From: Iris pallida
Taxonomy: Eukaryota > Streptophyta > Magnoliopsida > Asparagales > Iridaceae
Direction of reading: 5' to 3'
NCBI GenBank assembly: GCA_029216955.1
Contig: JANAVB010009599.1
Coordinates: 6,411,732-6,475,731, forward strand
Length of the DNA stretch: 64,000 bases
The notes under the pieces were generated by a model. That model was not told the origin of the DNA, searched no databases, and was given only the letters and a program-made list of their open reading frames with translations. Both the position numbers and the translations under genes were made by a program. Numbering within the stretch: the first letter of the stretch is position 1; each line of letters starts with the position of its first letter. This document shows, one piece after another, positions 16,359 through 27,545 of this stretch.

Positions 16359-18312
16359 GTTGTTGTTGTTGTTGTTGTTGTTGTTCTCTCTCAACCCGAG
16401 AAGAGAACAGTACTACTAAGTATATATTTTTTACTTATTATTATTATTATTATACTTATTATTATAATTATTTTTTTATTATTATGATCTTTTAATCACA
16501 GAATATTAAGTAGATTATATATATTATTGGTATTTAAAATTTAAGAATTAATATTATTAGCATTATTACTATTCAAATTATTATTATTGTAAGTATAATA
16601 AATATTTTCAACGTTGGGTTGGAAGCCCTAATTATATTTGCTATTTTGTGGCTTTTAAAGTACAGCTTATTAATAAAAATTTATTTTTACAAAATATGGT
16701 TCTTAAACTTAAATAATTTCTTCTAATATTATTTGGTTTCGCTTAAAATATTTTTGTCTAAAATATTATGTGACAAAACTTACAGTTTGCCTTAAATCGA
16801 CTTTTTTGATTTTTTGATATCTATTTGTAAGCATATTTTGACTAATAAATATTATATTTCAAGTATTATAAATTATTTTTCTAAAATCATATAATTATTA
16901 TTCTTTTTCTTTTGAATCTCCTCCTGCCCATAACCAATCCCATTATTCATGTTCCCTCGCCAATTCAAGTCTACCTTATGTCAACCCTAACTAAATTGAC
17001 CCTTCTGGGCCCAATGGAACTAACCGTGTCACCACCCGAGGTCACCTTGCATGGTTGTTGCACCGAAGTCACAGTTCGTGCCACCTTGATCATTGCAGTA
17101 CATCAAGCGTCCTACCAGGCAAGACACCTTGCCTTTACTGTTTAATTTCTTGCTCAATATCATGCATGTTTTATTTCTTGTTCTTTCAAAACCATATGTA
17201 GTTACAAATTATTATACTTTATGCATTTGGCTTAGAGTTAAGGGACCACCTTTTTTGTGTCGCATTCATTGGCCCGACACTTGTGTATCACGAGTCACGA
17301 GTCTCATATAGATCTCGGACGTACGTATCGACTGGCCATCGGTGCGCACATGCCGTGCGTTAGGCAATAACTGCTAAATAGTTATGGTTGTCTAGAAGAC
17401 TTAGCGACTTAGCAGTTATTTGGAATATCGTGATGTGGATTCAGCACGAGTAGTGCATGGGGAGGGTGAAGACAGTTATTAGGCGCAGGGGCTTTCACAC
17501 ATTTACTTTTCTCTAGCTGCCATTTGTGACTCAGTCGAGAGCTAGTGGCCGTGCATTTATTTACTTTTCTCTAGATGCCACTAGTGCTTCGGTTGAAACA
17601 CAAATGTGTCATGCATTTACTTTCCTCTAGCTGCCGTTAGTGACTCACCCAAGAGCTAGTGGCCGTGCATTTATTTTTCTCTAGCTGCCCCTTAGTTCTC
17701 GCTCGAGTGCTAATGGGCCGTGCATTTACTTTTCTCTAGACGCCACTAGTGCCTTGGTTGAAACGCTAACGTGTCGTGTTTCTAGTTTCGGGAGCCCTTA
17801 TGTGGAACGTTGTCTTCAAAATACATTAACACATAGAATGGTTAAGGACCTTTAATTGTGTACTCACATTTACTTTTCTGTTGAGCTTTATTATTCAGTT
17901 ATTGGCATGATATTATGTGTCTTGTTACGTCCCTCTGAGGACCTGGTTATCTCGCCAGGCGTGTGCTCTTATCTTTCGCAGGTGTTCTAGCTCTAGCCGT
18001 GACCATCTCTAAATTCTTCGGGAATGATTGCGTTTGGATCGTCTTCGCTTCGCTCGCCAAATTCATTTCTTTTCTCATGTATTTTTCCTTTACTTGTTGG
18101 TAGTGGATTTGTCTCCGCCCAACATATTGTATCAAGACAATTCATAGTCATTATTTGAAATCTTTTATTCTTTTACTTTGTGTGGATGAGATTAGTCATG
18201 GTTTTGCTGCATTTACAGCTTATGTATCCATACGAGGCCTATGTACTTCGTATGAATACAGCTGGCATGTCTACGTTTCTAGTCCTACGTATTTTGGGAC
18301 TGGGGCGTTACA
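14027..18312 (+). repeat. 3' LTR of the LARD-like element (4286 bp)
   Basis: Near-identical copy of 8772-13048 with the same internal order: TATA box at 14760-14768, GC-rich block, CT run, ATT repeats, tail. It is 9 bp longer, mainly through simple-repeat differences, including a (GTT)n tract near 16362-16385 that is absent from the left LTR. Confidence 0.93.
14760..14768 (+). promoter_or_regulatory. TATA box of the LARD 3' LTR
   Basis: TATAAATAG in the same context as 9505-9513. In this LTR it would drive read-out into the flanking copia remnant rather than the element itself. Confidence 0.5.
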
Positions 18313-18317
18313 CATAG

Positions 18318-19458
18318 TGTACTGTGGGACGATCCCACATTCCTCTAGGTATTTAGAAAATTGTCCCGGACGTTGTTCACCTGAACCGTCATATCTACCG
18401 TAATATTCACCGCCACAGTCAGATTTGACTTTCTTAATTCTTTTATTGAGTTGGTTCTCAACTTCAGCCTTAAAAGATTTGAACACATCCAATGATTGGG
18501 ACTTCTCATGTATAAGAAATAAGTATGCATATCTAGAATAATCGTCTATGAATGATATAAAATATTGTTGACCATTCCAAGATGGTGTTGGAAATGGCCC
18601 ACAAATGTCTGTATGTATCAATTCTAAGACATCTGTAGTTTTATATGCTCCCAATTTCTTTTGTTTGGACTGTTTGCCTTTAATGTAGTTAACACAGACA
18701 TTAAAGTCTGTAAAGTCTATAGAATTTAGGACCCCATCTGACACAAATCGCTCAACTCTATTTCTAGAGATGTGACCTAGGCGTCTGTGCCATAATGCTC
18801 CCGAATTCGCATTTTCAATATTACGCTTGGTACCACGCGATTCAACATTTAAGGTTTCATTATAAGAAGCAACAGTATCAAGCAAATATAGATTGTCAAA
18901 CACCATAAGAGTACCAGTTCCAACAACATTTGTATTAATAGATAAACTGAATTTATTGTTTCCAAATGAACAACAATAACCAAATTTGTCCAACCAAGAA
19001 ACTGAAACCAAATTCTGCCTAAATGACAGTACAACAAAAGTATCCATTAAATCCAAATAATAACCAGTATTTAACAACAACCTAAAATGCCCTATTGCCT
19101 CTACTTCTACCGACTTGCCATCTCCTACATAAATGCGTCTTTCAGCATCATTTGGCCTTCGGTAACTCAGGCAACCCTGCATTGAAACACTGATGTTAGT
19201 AGTAGCACCAGAATCTAACCACCAAGTGTTTCTAGGTACTGAAGCTAAATTTACCTCAGAACAGACCAAAGTAAGAAATATACCTTTTTTTGCACGCCAA
19301 GCATGATACTTGGTACATTCCTTCTTGACATGTCCAGTCTTGCCACAAAAGAAACAACTGTTGGTATCCTTATTTTGCTTCTTTTGTGCTGGACCCTCAG
19401 CAGCTTCATTCTTAATTGCCTTATATTTTTCTCTTTTTGCCCTTATCCTTAGAGGCAC
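18318..19458 (-). pseudogene. copia gag zinc knuckle, protease and integrase N-terminal half
   Basis: In order on the minus strand: a CCHC knuckle (CFFCGKTGHVKKEC), the retropepsin active-site block WWLDSGATTNIS, the integrase HHCC zinc-binding region (LWHRRLGHIS then C-x2-C-like spacing) and the start of the DDE core (LIHTDICGPF, FIDDYSRYAYLF, VKSDCGGEY). The open frame is long (395 codons) but is cut at 18312 by the LARD-like insertion; the rest of the integrase is at 8449-8766. The sequence type resembles TNT1-94-like Pol polyproteins. Confidence 0.9.
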
Positions 19459-20080
19459 TTATCAAGTTCTGTCCTTTCTTGCTTCATCCTTTCTTCTTCT
19501 TGCACACAATATGAAATGAGTTCGTTAAGAGACCATTTCTCCTTTTGACAGTTGTAACTGATCTTAAATTGACTGAATTGTGCAGGAAGAGATATTAACA
19601 CCAAATGCACGAGTAAGTCATCTGACAACTCGAGCTTTAGAGCCTTAAGTTTGGAAGCAATATTAGACATTTCCATAATGTACTCCCTTACGTTTCCTTT
19701 GCCACTTCATAGAAATCAAGCTTTGAAGGAGTGTGCTTGTTTCTGCCTTATCGCTTTAGCAAAGCGCTTCTCAATTTCGGTAAGGAATTCTTTGGCACTT
19801 GTTATCCCTTCGGATATGGTACTCCTAAATGTCTCTGGAATGTCGCGTTTGATGATCATGAGACTCATGCGATTGGAGCGGTCCCACTTCTCATAATTTT
19901 TACTCTCTTTAGATGTACTGGAGTCCGTAGGAGAATGGGGTTGCTCCATCCTTAGTGCAAGGTCAAGATCCATGCAGCCAAGAACAATCAAAATGTTCTC
20001 TTTCCAGTCCTTAAAGTTGGTACCATTAAGGAACGGAACCGAATTTAGGTTAGCAGATACAGTAGCAATAGTAGCTGAAA
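19449..20080 (-). pseudogene. copia gag
   Basis: 19716-19991 and the sequence just upstream encode the gag start, with GCMDLDLAL, KESKNYEKWDRSNRMSLM and SAKEFLTEIEKRFAKA. 19449-19676 encodes the continuation (KALKLELSDDLLVHLVLISLP, KEKWSLNELISYC). The pieces lie in different frames, so at least two frameshifts separate them from each other and from the downstream knuckle/protease frame. No clean ATG in context is visible at the N-terminal end near 20075. Confidence 0.8.
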
Positions 20081-20594
20081 AGAGAACAAAATAAATAACA
20101 TAAATATACGCACATTATAATCAAAATTCAATTATCAACAAATTTAAATAATGGCATAACCCATCTCAAGATACCTAGTGCAACATTAACATCAAGTCTT
20201 TGGACAATAATATTAATTGCTAGTGGTGTTCTTGTTGTAATGATCAAACATTGATAATAATTCATGTCAAATAATAAACCCAATCTTTGGATTGATTTAC
20301 CATTCACATGTACAACCTTATAATTATCACATGTTTACCATCACATGTATGTATGTATGTAATCCATCAAATATTAACCTTCCTTTGGGCAGATTAATAC
20401 CCACATATATACATATATACACTAATATTTAACATTTCTCATGAGCAATCTACACAAGAGAGGTCACTTTGGTGACTTCTTGTTTTAATTGGTTCAAAAA
20501 AAATGTTAAACAATTGTATAGTCTAAAAATATTGCCAATTATTTGAATTTATTCTGTTGACTTAAATAAAAATTGAACATTAATCAACATAGTG

Positions 20595-20790
20595 ATATGG
20601 TAGCCTGGTGGTTGGCATTCTTGTTTCAAAACTCTAGGTCACTAGTTTGATCCCTATTGGAAGCACATGTCACATTTTTTTTAATTGTTAAAAAAAATTC
20701 AGAATATTACATCTCTGAGAATCGAACCTACAACCATTCGGAAATAAGACATCCCCTCAAACCACCAGACCAGAACATAACTGCTTACTA
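20595..20790. repeat. two tRNA-like SINE heads in inverted arrangement in the copia leader
   Basis: On the plus strand, TAGCCTGGTGG (20601-20611) and TAGTTTGATCCC (about 20643-20654) fit pol III A and B boxes, followed by a T-run. On the minus strand, TGGTCTGGTGG (20762-20772) and GGTTCGATTCTC (20718-20729) form a second A/B pair, also ending in a T-run. The two lie tail to tail around a T/A-rich centre. T-tailed tRNA-derived SINEs of the Au type exist in plants, but the family here is not identified. Confidence 0.5.
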
Positions 20791-20970
20791 TAACTAACTA
20801 ATTATAACAATTTATATTTAAAAAGGACGTTTCTAAATGAATTCTAGTCCAATTTCAAAAAAAAATGGAAAATCAAGAACGAAAATTTCAGAAAAGAAAT
20901 ATTAAAAGTTTTTCATTTCTGAAATTCTAAATCTTAAAATTCTTTAAATCATACATGAATTTATCATGGG

Positions 20971-20984
20971 TGGCTCTGATACCA
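20971..20984 (-). promoter_or_regulatory. primer-binding site of the outer copia element
   Basis: On the minus strand, TGGTATCAGAGCCA lies two bases inside the 5' LTR. It is complementary to the 3' end of plant initiator-Met tRNA, the usual primer of plant copia elements. Confidence 0.9.
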
Positions 20985-20986
20985 CT

Positions 20987-21542
20987 TGTTAAAATTTAAT
21001 CAATCGTGCTTAATATATCATGTTTCTAATTCTCAAACAATAAGCACAAATCCAAAACCGAATTCTACATATAATCCCATGTCAATTCAAGATGATTAAC
21101 AAATGCGGAAGCATACCTGAAGAATCCATGAGAACTTGAGGGAAAGAATAATCTTCTTGTAGAGTAGTGATCTTCCAATTGTAGAATTTTTTAGGGCCTT
21201 AGTTCCTCCTCTGATGGGATGAAGAGAAAGAATGTCTTGTTCTACAATTGGGGACCATAACCCCTTTTATAAGAAGTGCATGCCCTTTCATGAAGAGTAA
21301 TGTCTTTTTGGGTCAACTCTTTCATGATAAGTCATGACTCTTGTACTTGTCTTATTTCTATTTAGGCCCATCATAAAAATAGAAATTAGACTTTTGGTAT
21401 CTACACAATATTTTTCATGACAATTATACATTTAGCCATAACACTTTAATCCAAATAGAACACTTTGTTTTTGGCTAATTAAATAATGGCTAAACACATT
21501 TAATTATTACATGTGTGGCCCCAATTTAATATATATGTATTA
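20987..21542 (-). repeat. 5' LTR of the outer copia element, main part
   Basis: Matches 2642-3232. It is interrupted near its outer end by the LINE at about 21543-23278. The remaining 33 bp, ending ATTTTATTTTAACA, are at about 23279-23311, followed by the TSD TATTA. Confidence 0.9.
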
Positions 21543-23278
21543 TTTTTTTTGGAAAAAAGGTGAATTTTATTCCAAAGGAAAAGCCATAATCTTACAACAT
21601 ACAACCAGAGTGGGACTCCCACTCATCAAGTCTCCATAGCATTTACATCAAACTCGATGTTATGGAGAATGCCAACCGGAGGGGTGACCAGCCCCTCAAA
21701 GATCCGACGGTTTCGCTCCCGCCATACGTGCCAAACCGAAGCAGCCAGACGAACTCTGGCTGTTTGGAACCAGTCATGCCCTCTACCCCTGCTATCTCGG
21801 ATCACCGTGATGATGTCCCCAATACAATTCCCAGACGCGCACACTCCCAATACACGACTCTGCTTCGACCAGATCTGCCATGCCAGAGTGCACTCGAAGA
21901 AGATATGCTTTATAGATTCAGGCTCCAAACCGCAAAGCACACACTTGGGGTCCGGAACCGGCACTCCAAACGAACTCAGGCGATCTCTAGTCAAGAGACG
22001 ACCCAGAAGAAGCTTGTACACACATAACTGCATCTTCCTGGCCAGACCCTTGCACCAAACGAACTCGTAATCAGAACTCAATAGGAAAGTACGCCTGATA
22101 AGGTTGTAGCAGCTACGGAATTGGAACTCCCCAGTCCCCGAAGATGTATCAGTCGGCTCCCAAATCCACCGATCCGCGGGCAACGTCGGATCAATGACAG
22201 TAGGCATAATGCTCCCAACCAGCTCCTCAGTGTACCGATAAGAATCCGGCCTCCACTCCCCATTACGTATGATGCGACTGCACGTCAGACCACGTCTGTC
22301 CTCCTGATGCGTCGGAGCACCTCTAATGTCCAACAGCGAGCGCCGATCTATCCAAGGATCCCGCCAGAGGTTCGTACCCAATCCGTCCTTCATGACCCTC
22401 CGAATGGCAGACTTGAGCACCCCCCTGTGTCTCAAGACAGTCTTGAACGTGACTGAATGATTGTTGTCATTAGGACACGTCCAAAAGCTGCCATGCTTCA
22501 CGTATCTGCTGTGCATCCAGTCCGCCCAGAGAGATCCCCCGTTGATGAATCTTCAGGCCAGCTTAAGCGCAGAAGCCTCTCTAACCTCCAGCAACGGTCT
22601 GAGCTCCACTCCTCCCTCCTTCCTGGGACGACAGAGCTGGTCCCAGGAGATCGCATGCATACCTCCCCTCCAAATGAAATCAGCACATAGCCGCTCCACC
22701 CGTCGAATAGTGGCCACAGGTAGGAGGATGGACTGTAGCCAAAAATGGGCCACAGTCGAGATCACCGATCTGACCAGCTCAATGCGACCGCCAAATGACA
22801 GACCTGTTGCTTGCCACCCTTCTACTCTCCTCTGGACATACTCAACCAGACTATGGCAATCCTGATCCCGCGCATAGTTGACTGTGAGAGGCACTCCTAA
22901 GTAGCGCACCGGAAGATCACTCCTCGCGATACCCAACACATCAGCCCGCTCCTCCTTCCGGGTACACAGGGAGCTGAAGTAGACGCTACTCTTATCCCTG
23001 TTCATCTGGAGACCCGAAACGGACTTCAAATCTTCCATAATAGCCGCAAGCGTCAGCAACCCCTCCGTCGAAGGCTGGATGAAAACTAGCAGATCATCCG
23101 CATATATAAGATGAGTAACTGGGGGGTCCATCCTCCGAAACAGAGGAACCAACCGTCCACGGTGCACTGCCAGATCCATCAAGCAAGTAAAGTATTCCAT
23201 AACAAGCGTGAACAGGTAAGGGGACAGTGGGTCATCTTGCCTAAGCCCACGGTTGCTCTGAAAGTACCCATAAGGAAC
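21543..23278 (-). mobile_element. 5'-truncated LINE inserted in the copia 5' LTR
   Basis: The 3' end is a run of eight A (plus-strand T, 21543-21550) preceded on the minus strand by GGAATAAAATTCACC. Coding sequence runs upstream to about 23278, where it stops abruptly inside the reverse-transcriptase domain just before the motif DPLSPYLFTLVMEYF; this is the usual 5' truncation of target-primed insertions. An exact TSD could not be assigned because the target is AT-rich. The right boundary is accurate to a few bases. Confidence 0.88.
21626..23275 (-). pseudogene. LINE ORF2: RT fingers/palm remnant and zf-RVT domain
   Basis: 22553-23200 encodes the RT palm with the catalytic motif YADDLLVF and the downstream VRYLGVPLTVNY block. 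21626-22516 encodes the C-terminal zf-RVT domain (LLLGRLLTRDRLSSFGVP, CVLCGLEPESIKHIFFEC, WRERNRRIFEG). A single in-frame TGA at 22553-22555 separates the two, where related LINEs have Trp (KLAW-type motif), so the copy is otherwise open over about 1.6 kb. RT fingers, endonuclease and ORF1 are missing by truncation. Confidence 0.88.
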
Positions 23279-23316
23279 ATATTATATTTATATATACATT
23301 TTATTTTAACATATTA

Positions 23317-23378
23317 TGCTTGTAGTTCTATCAAGCATGGAAGTTGCATGATTAGAATATGGTTTTTCCTCACCCCTT
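23317..23378. other. 62-bp flank between the copia and CACTA elements
   Basis: Host sequence that joins 2641 on its left (before the copia insertion) and 30576 on its right (before the CACTA insertion). Nothing else is recognised in it. Confidence 0.6.
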
Positions 23379-23499
23379 CACTACTACAAAAATAGATAAA
23401 ATGACGGCCAAATATGTTAATTAATGACATTTGTTTGGCCGTCATCTATGGAGGGGTCATCTTTATCATTAGAAATCAATGATAGTTCAACGCACGTCA

Positions 23500-23860
23500 T
23501 CTTTATTTATAAAAGATGACTTTTATGTGTTATCTTTATTTAGAAAAGATGACTTTTATGTGTTATCTTTATTTATATTATATGACTTTTATCATGCAAA
23601 AATCAATGACAACTAAACATGTGTTATTTTTATTTATAAAAGATGACTTCTATGCATCATCTTTTTTTTTTTTTACAAAAGATGACTTTTACGTATCATT
23701 TTTATGTACAAAAGATGACTTCTATACGTCATCTTTCTTTAAAAAATATTACATTTATCATAAAAATCAATGACATCTCAATACATGTCATCTTTATTTA
23801 TAAAAGATGACTTTTATATGTCATCTTTATGTACAAAAGATGACTTTTATTCGTAAATTC
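23500..23860. repeat. left subterminal repeats of the CACTA element
   Basis: About ten degenerate copies of AAAGATGACTTTTATGTGTC-like units spaced 20-40 bp apart. Arrays like this are transposase-binding regions in known CACTA elements; that role here is inferred. An apparent reading frame through them is a repeat artefact. Confidence 0.75.
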
Positions 23861-24117
23861 CATTATTTTTATAGCACTAATTTTTGCATCCGTATTCCAC
23901 AATTTGTATTTTGTGTACAATTATCCCATATAAGAAAAATAAAGAAGAAGAAAATTAACACTTAACACCAACAAAATATCTTTCATTTTATAATTATTCA
24001 AAATGCCATCATTGAACTACAACAATATTATTTCAGTCTCAAAGTTCATAACATAAATTTACAATACTTTCGAAATTTTATAGTGCGTCATCTTTTACAT
24101 ACGGTCTTCACTAACAA

Positions 24118-24200
24118 TATCCAGGTAAAAATTTGGCCAGCTCCCGTCTCATTTTGTCAATTTCTCTGATAGAGTAACCCTTTCTCCCAGGAAACTACAA
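24118..24200 (-). pseudogene. unidentified exon-like piece in the CACTA element
   Basis: After a splice-acceptor-like TTTTGTAG the minus strand reads GRKGYSIREIDKMRRELAKF with a TAG shortly after, as a terminal exon might. The composition is protein-like but the family is not recognised. It lies downstream of the ABCG fragment on the same strand; known ABCG C-termini do not look like this, so a separate source gene is likely. Confidence 0.35.
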
Positions 24201-24264
24201 AAATAAACATAAAATCAACCATTATATCATGTTATACCAATTCAACCATTATATCATGTTATAC

Positions 24265-24497
24265 CTGAGCATATGCATAGGACAGAGCTGAAAGAATTGA
24301 GCAAGTCTTGCTGCTTGTTCCTGCCAAAAAAAAGGTTACAGACACATATGTCAGGTAATGCTACTATCAAGAATTGGTATCGAGAAAAGTTTGGCAATCA
24401 ATTCGATGTAGGTAACTTACACTTTCTTGCCGAGCTTAAAGAAGATGGTACCAAACAGGATAGCGATGACTATGGTGAAGAAGATCCTAGTAGGTAA
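24265..24497 (-). pseudogene. captured ABCG (PDR-type) transporter fragment, two exons
   Basis: Exon 24421-24497 encodes RIFFTIVIAILFGTIFFKLG, matching the transmembrane entry of the second ABC2 membrane domain of plant pleiotropic-drug-resistance transporters. It ends at a GTAAGT donor. Exon 24265-24320 follows a GGCAG acceptor and encodes NKQQDLLN joined to SALSYAYAQ. Those two blocks are about 40 residues apart in intact family members, so an internal deletion is present. No start, no ATP-binding domain and no remaining transmembrane part are seen. Confidence 0.7.
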
Positions 24498-24976
24498 CTA
24501 ACTTTCAGACATTATAAATGCAAGGTCTGGGAGTATCATATTATAAGTACACACAGAGTTTAATTCAGAAATTGAAATTCCATCTACAATCTTTACATTA
24601 TTTTTAATACCAAAGGCAAACACACAGAGTTTAATACATCCAAAAGAGAGTACATAAACTGAGTATCATATATGATTTTTTTTTTTCATTTTGATACAAG
24701 CCTGAACATCAGTTCAACTTGGTGATTGTAATGAATGCACATTCAGTCAGTGAAGGCTTCCAGCACACTCAGTGAGTGAAAATTTAGTAGATACTCCTAT
24801 CAGTAAAGACTCATATTAGAGGAGTCAGTGAAGGCTTACAAGTAGAAAGAAAGCTAGTATATAAAGGAGAGGGCAGTTTAATACTCCTATCAGTAATTTC
24901 TAAAGGACAACAATGTAGATATAACAGCTTAGAACATATAAATTTTAAAGAGTCAACTGTTGGCAAATCCATATAC

Positions 24977-25576
24977 CAGGTATTTGCCAGAGAGGTATTC
25001 CCATCCCCACTGCAACTTGGGCCGCAGGCAAATTTATTTCTGCTATCCACTCAGTGACAGGATGCTCCACATGAAAAGTTTCAAATCTGAGAACATGGAA
25101 AAGAACTATAAAGAACGAGTATCTACTGATCAAAAGCAAAATTCTAACCTGTAACCTTGGGTTGAGTTCTAGGAAATAGTATTCACCGGTCTCCATGCTA
25201 TACAAATACTCAATAGTAACAGCACCAACATAAGAAATTCAACCATGTGACTTAGGAAAAGTCAGTTCATCATAACACGCTAAAAGTAGAATTATCCACA
25301 ATCGTATAATGAAATTCAATGTCAATTTTGGTTGCTTCATTTTAGAAGGTTGTAGTTTCCAAATTTATAATGCTAAATGAGAATGCATGAAACCTCCAAA
25401 ATAATCATAAATTAGGAACTGCCATTTTTAATTGATGGCCATGACGAATTCAGACAAGTTAGAATAAAGAAGAAAGGACTAACCTGTGATGCAACCTTCA
25501 TTATAAATATTGGAGAACCAGGAACTTCCCCTTGCACTTGCTTGAACAGTGCTCTCACTTCATCATCATTATGAAC
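24977..25576 (-). pseudogene. captured acetyl-CoA carboxylase (homomeric ACC) biotin-carboxylase fragment
   Basis: Three exons on the minus strand. 25484-25576 encodes VHNDDEVRALFKQVQGEV. 25149 to about 25240 encodes [20 protein letters not shown]. 24977-25070 encodes [20 protein letters not shown]. All are near-verbatim blocks of the biotin-carboxylase domain of plant multidomain ACC1-type enzymes, which make malonyl-CoA. Donors follow LNPRLQ, KVASQ and the LWQIP end. The exons that should lie between the first and second blocks (about 80 residues, ending in VQRR-type sequence) are missing, and the upstream edge of the second exon is scrambled. Not functional. Confidence 0.9.
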
Positions 25577-26074
25577 CTACAAGTTAATCAAGACGAATTG
25601 GTAATGATTTTGACTTCAGCTTTTCTAATCCCAACATGAATATAAGTTACAAATAGTAGCAGTCAAACTTGAAATTCCCATGCCGAGGCATACGTTTTTC
25701 CTGAGATGATGCATGCCATTGTAATACTGATTCTTAGATTTGGACTGTTGGTAAATTAATGCTGAACCCTGGGAAATTGCTGGCACATTCTCATCTAATC
25801 GGTGCCAGCAAAAAAGATTGAACTATATCAAAAAGAAATAGGCAAGCAATTTCTTGAGAAATCAATACCAGTTTTGACCTTCCCCAGTATAGGATTCCAA
25901 CTAAGGGAAATCTTTGAATATAACTTATGAAAAAAGCAACTTGTTCCGATTCTTAGAGTCCAGTAAAATCTGCAATCAGGGAGCCCACTGGTACTCGAGT
26001 TTTGATTGAAATTTATCTATTTCATTGTTTTTTATGTTGTAGGTTGTAATCTTATATATCACTAGAAATATCTC

Positions 26075-26075
<1 letters not shown>

Positions 26076-26131
<56 letters not shown>
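26076..26131. repeat. (AT)n microsatellite
   Basis: A 56-bp AT run in an otherwise featureless AT-rich part of the CACTA interior (25577-27545), where no gene fragment was recognised on either strand. Confidence 0.9.
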
Positions 26132-26140
<9 letters not shown>

Positions 26141-27545
26141 AATCTTCCTCTATTCAAAATATATGCAAAAGCAAGAAGCTCAAACAAGTCTTAGGGGAAA
26201 GACAACAACAGCATAAGAAAAGCATTCTCTCAGAATTTTACATCTACTGCCTTAATTAATTTTCTCCTTTTACTTGAATATTTCATTTCCTCCATTTAGT
26301 TTGTGGATTCATTTCACATGGGTCTGAGAAGTTGTATGCTGGCCAATGGCTATTTCCATCCTTTATATAGGCTTGGGACTGACAGTGAAAAATATAAGAT
26401 ATTAAGCACTGGAGATGCAGAATTAGTATGTCTGAGAGATTGTTTGATATAGATTGGAATCAAGAAATAAGAACGACTACTTGTACCTACAATAATAACT
26501 GGTTGTAGAGCATTCATGAATATTTTGAGTGGTTTGAAGCTCTCCAATTTTTATCTCAATTACTAATCTGGTATTGCATTTCTTTTATCTCATGATTAAA
26601 TTCCATATTTTGAGTGGCTTGAAGCTCAAATATATACTGCCAAACTGTAGATTTATCAGGGTGGTTAAGGTTTCAAACCTTAAATACAAAGAAAAATATA
26701 TTCTTGAATACTTGCAATAACTCAATTAATTGAGAGTAGGTTGTTGCTAAATATGAGGTAGAGGTTCAACACCTACTTTTGATGATTCATTTTGGGGTCC
26801 CACCCTCATGGGAAGACAAGAAGACAGACAAGCAGATTTCTAAATGGGTTCAATCACCTCGAATACGAATGAAAGCTAGTACATTTATGAGTCAATGAGC
26901 CAGGTTCAGGTTCCGATCATGACCTGTTCACTAAGTAGGTTAGGTTCCAGTTGCAAATTAGTACAATATATAGGCCTCAACCCAACCCAGTAATTGCCAC
27001 ACCTAGATGTTATCACCTTCATGGGTTAGCCCGCATCTAGTAAGAATGCAAGATTCTGAGAAGGTAGTCTGACCCTAGATATGTTTTGTGGCCTTTTTCT
27101 ATGGAGATTGTAGAAAGGGGAGAGAAAATAAGAGAGTTCAAGGAAATTTCTTTATTCTAGAGTAGTTGGAATATAAATTGATTGCTTGAGAGGACAAATG
27201 GTGAATGTGGTAATGACACACAAAGCTAAATTGATTGGTTGGGAAAATACGCAGTGCATGTTTTACTGCTACTCGAAGTGGCAGGAGTTATTTGCGTACC
27301 TTGTATTATATATGAACAAATATACTGAAAGAGGAGAGTTTGTGTGAAAATATAGGGTAAATGTAAGGAGTATTAATCTTAAAAGCCTAAATTCTGACAA
27401 AAACTTTGAAGATTGATGGCCAAATTCCATTGTTAACATCTTCTGAAATATTTGCCTGAAAAGCAGACTTAGACAAAGAAAAAGTTTAGTTGCAAAGATG
27501 AATTACAACAGAAAAACGGAGAAAAATCTAACAAACGTATCTTAC

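Larger units (their letters stand above)
8772..18312 (+). mobile_element. LARD-like LTR element: 4.28-kb LTRs, 978-bp non-coding interior
   Basis: Two long near-identical direct repeats (8772-13048 and 14027-18312) begin TGTAAAACCCC and end GGGGCGTTACA, flanked by CATAG at 8767-8771 and 18313-18317. The interior, 13049-14026, has no gag or pol. It ends with TTTTAAGTTGGGTAGGA just before the right LTR, the polypurine-tract context of plant Ty3/gypsy chromoviruses of the Tekay/Del type, which also have unusually long LTRs. This fixes the plus orientation and suggests a non-autonomous derivative mobilised by a Tekay-like partner. The insertion splits the integrase gene of the older copia element. 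Confidence 0.93.

Noticed and set aside
20595..20790. Functional tRNA gene
   Set aside because: A and B boxes are degenerate and no cloverleaf with acceptor stem is evident; SINE-like instead.
21657..22865. Plus-strand frames of 111-137 codons
   Set aside because: Antisense shadows of the LINE ORF2, whose minus-strand frames carry real RT and zf-RVT motifs.
23516..23773. 85-codon frame with repeated MTFMCYLYL
   Set aside because: Translation of CACTA subterminal repeats.
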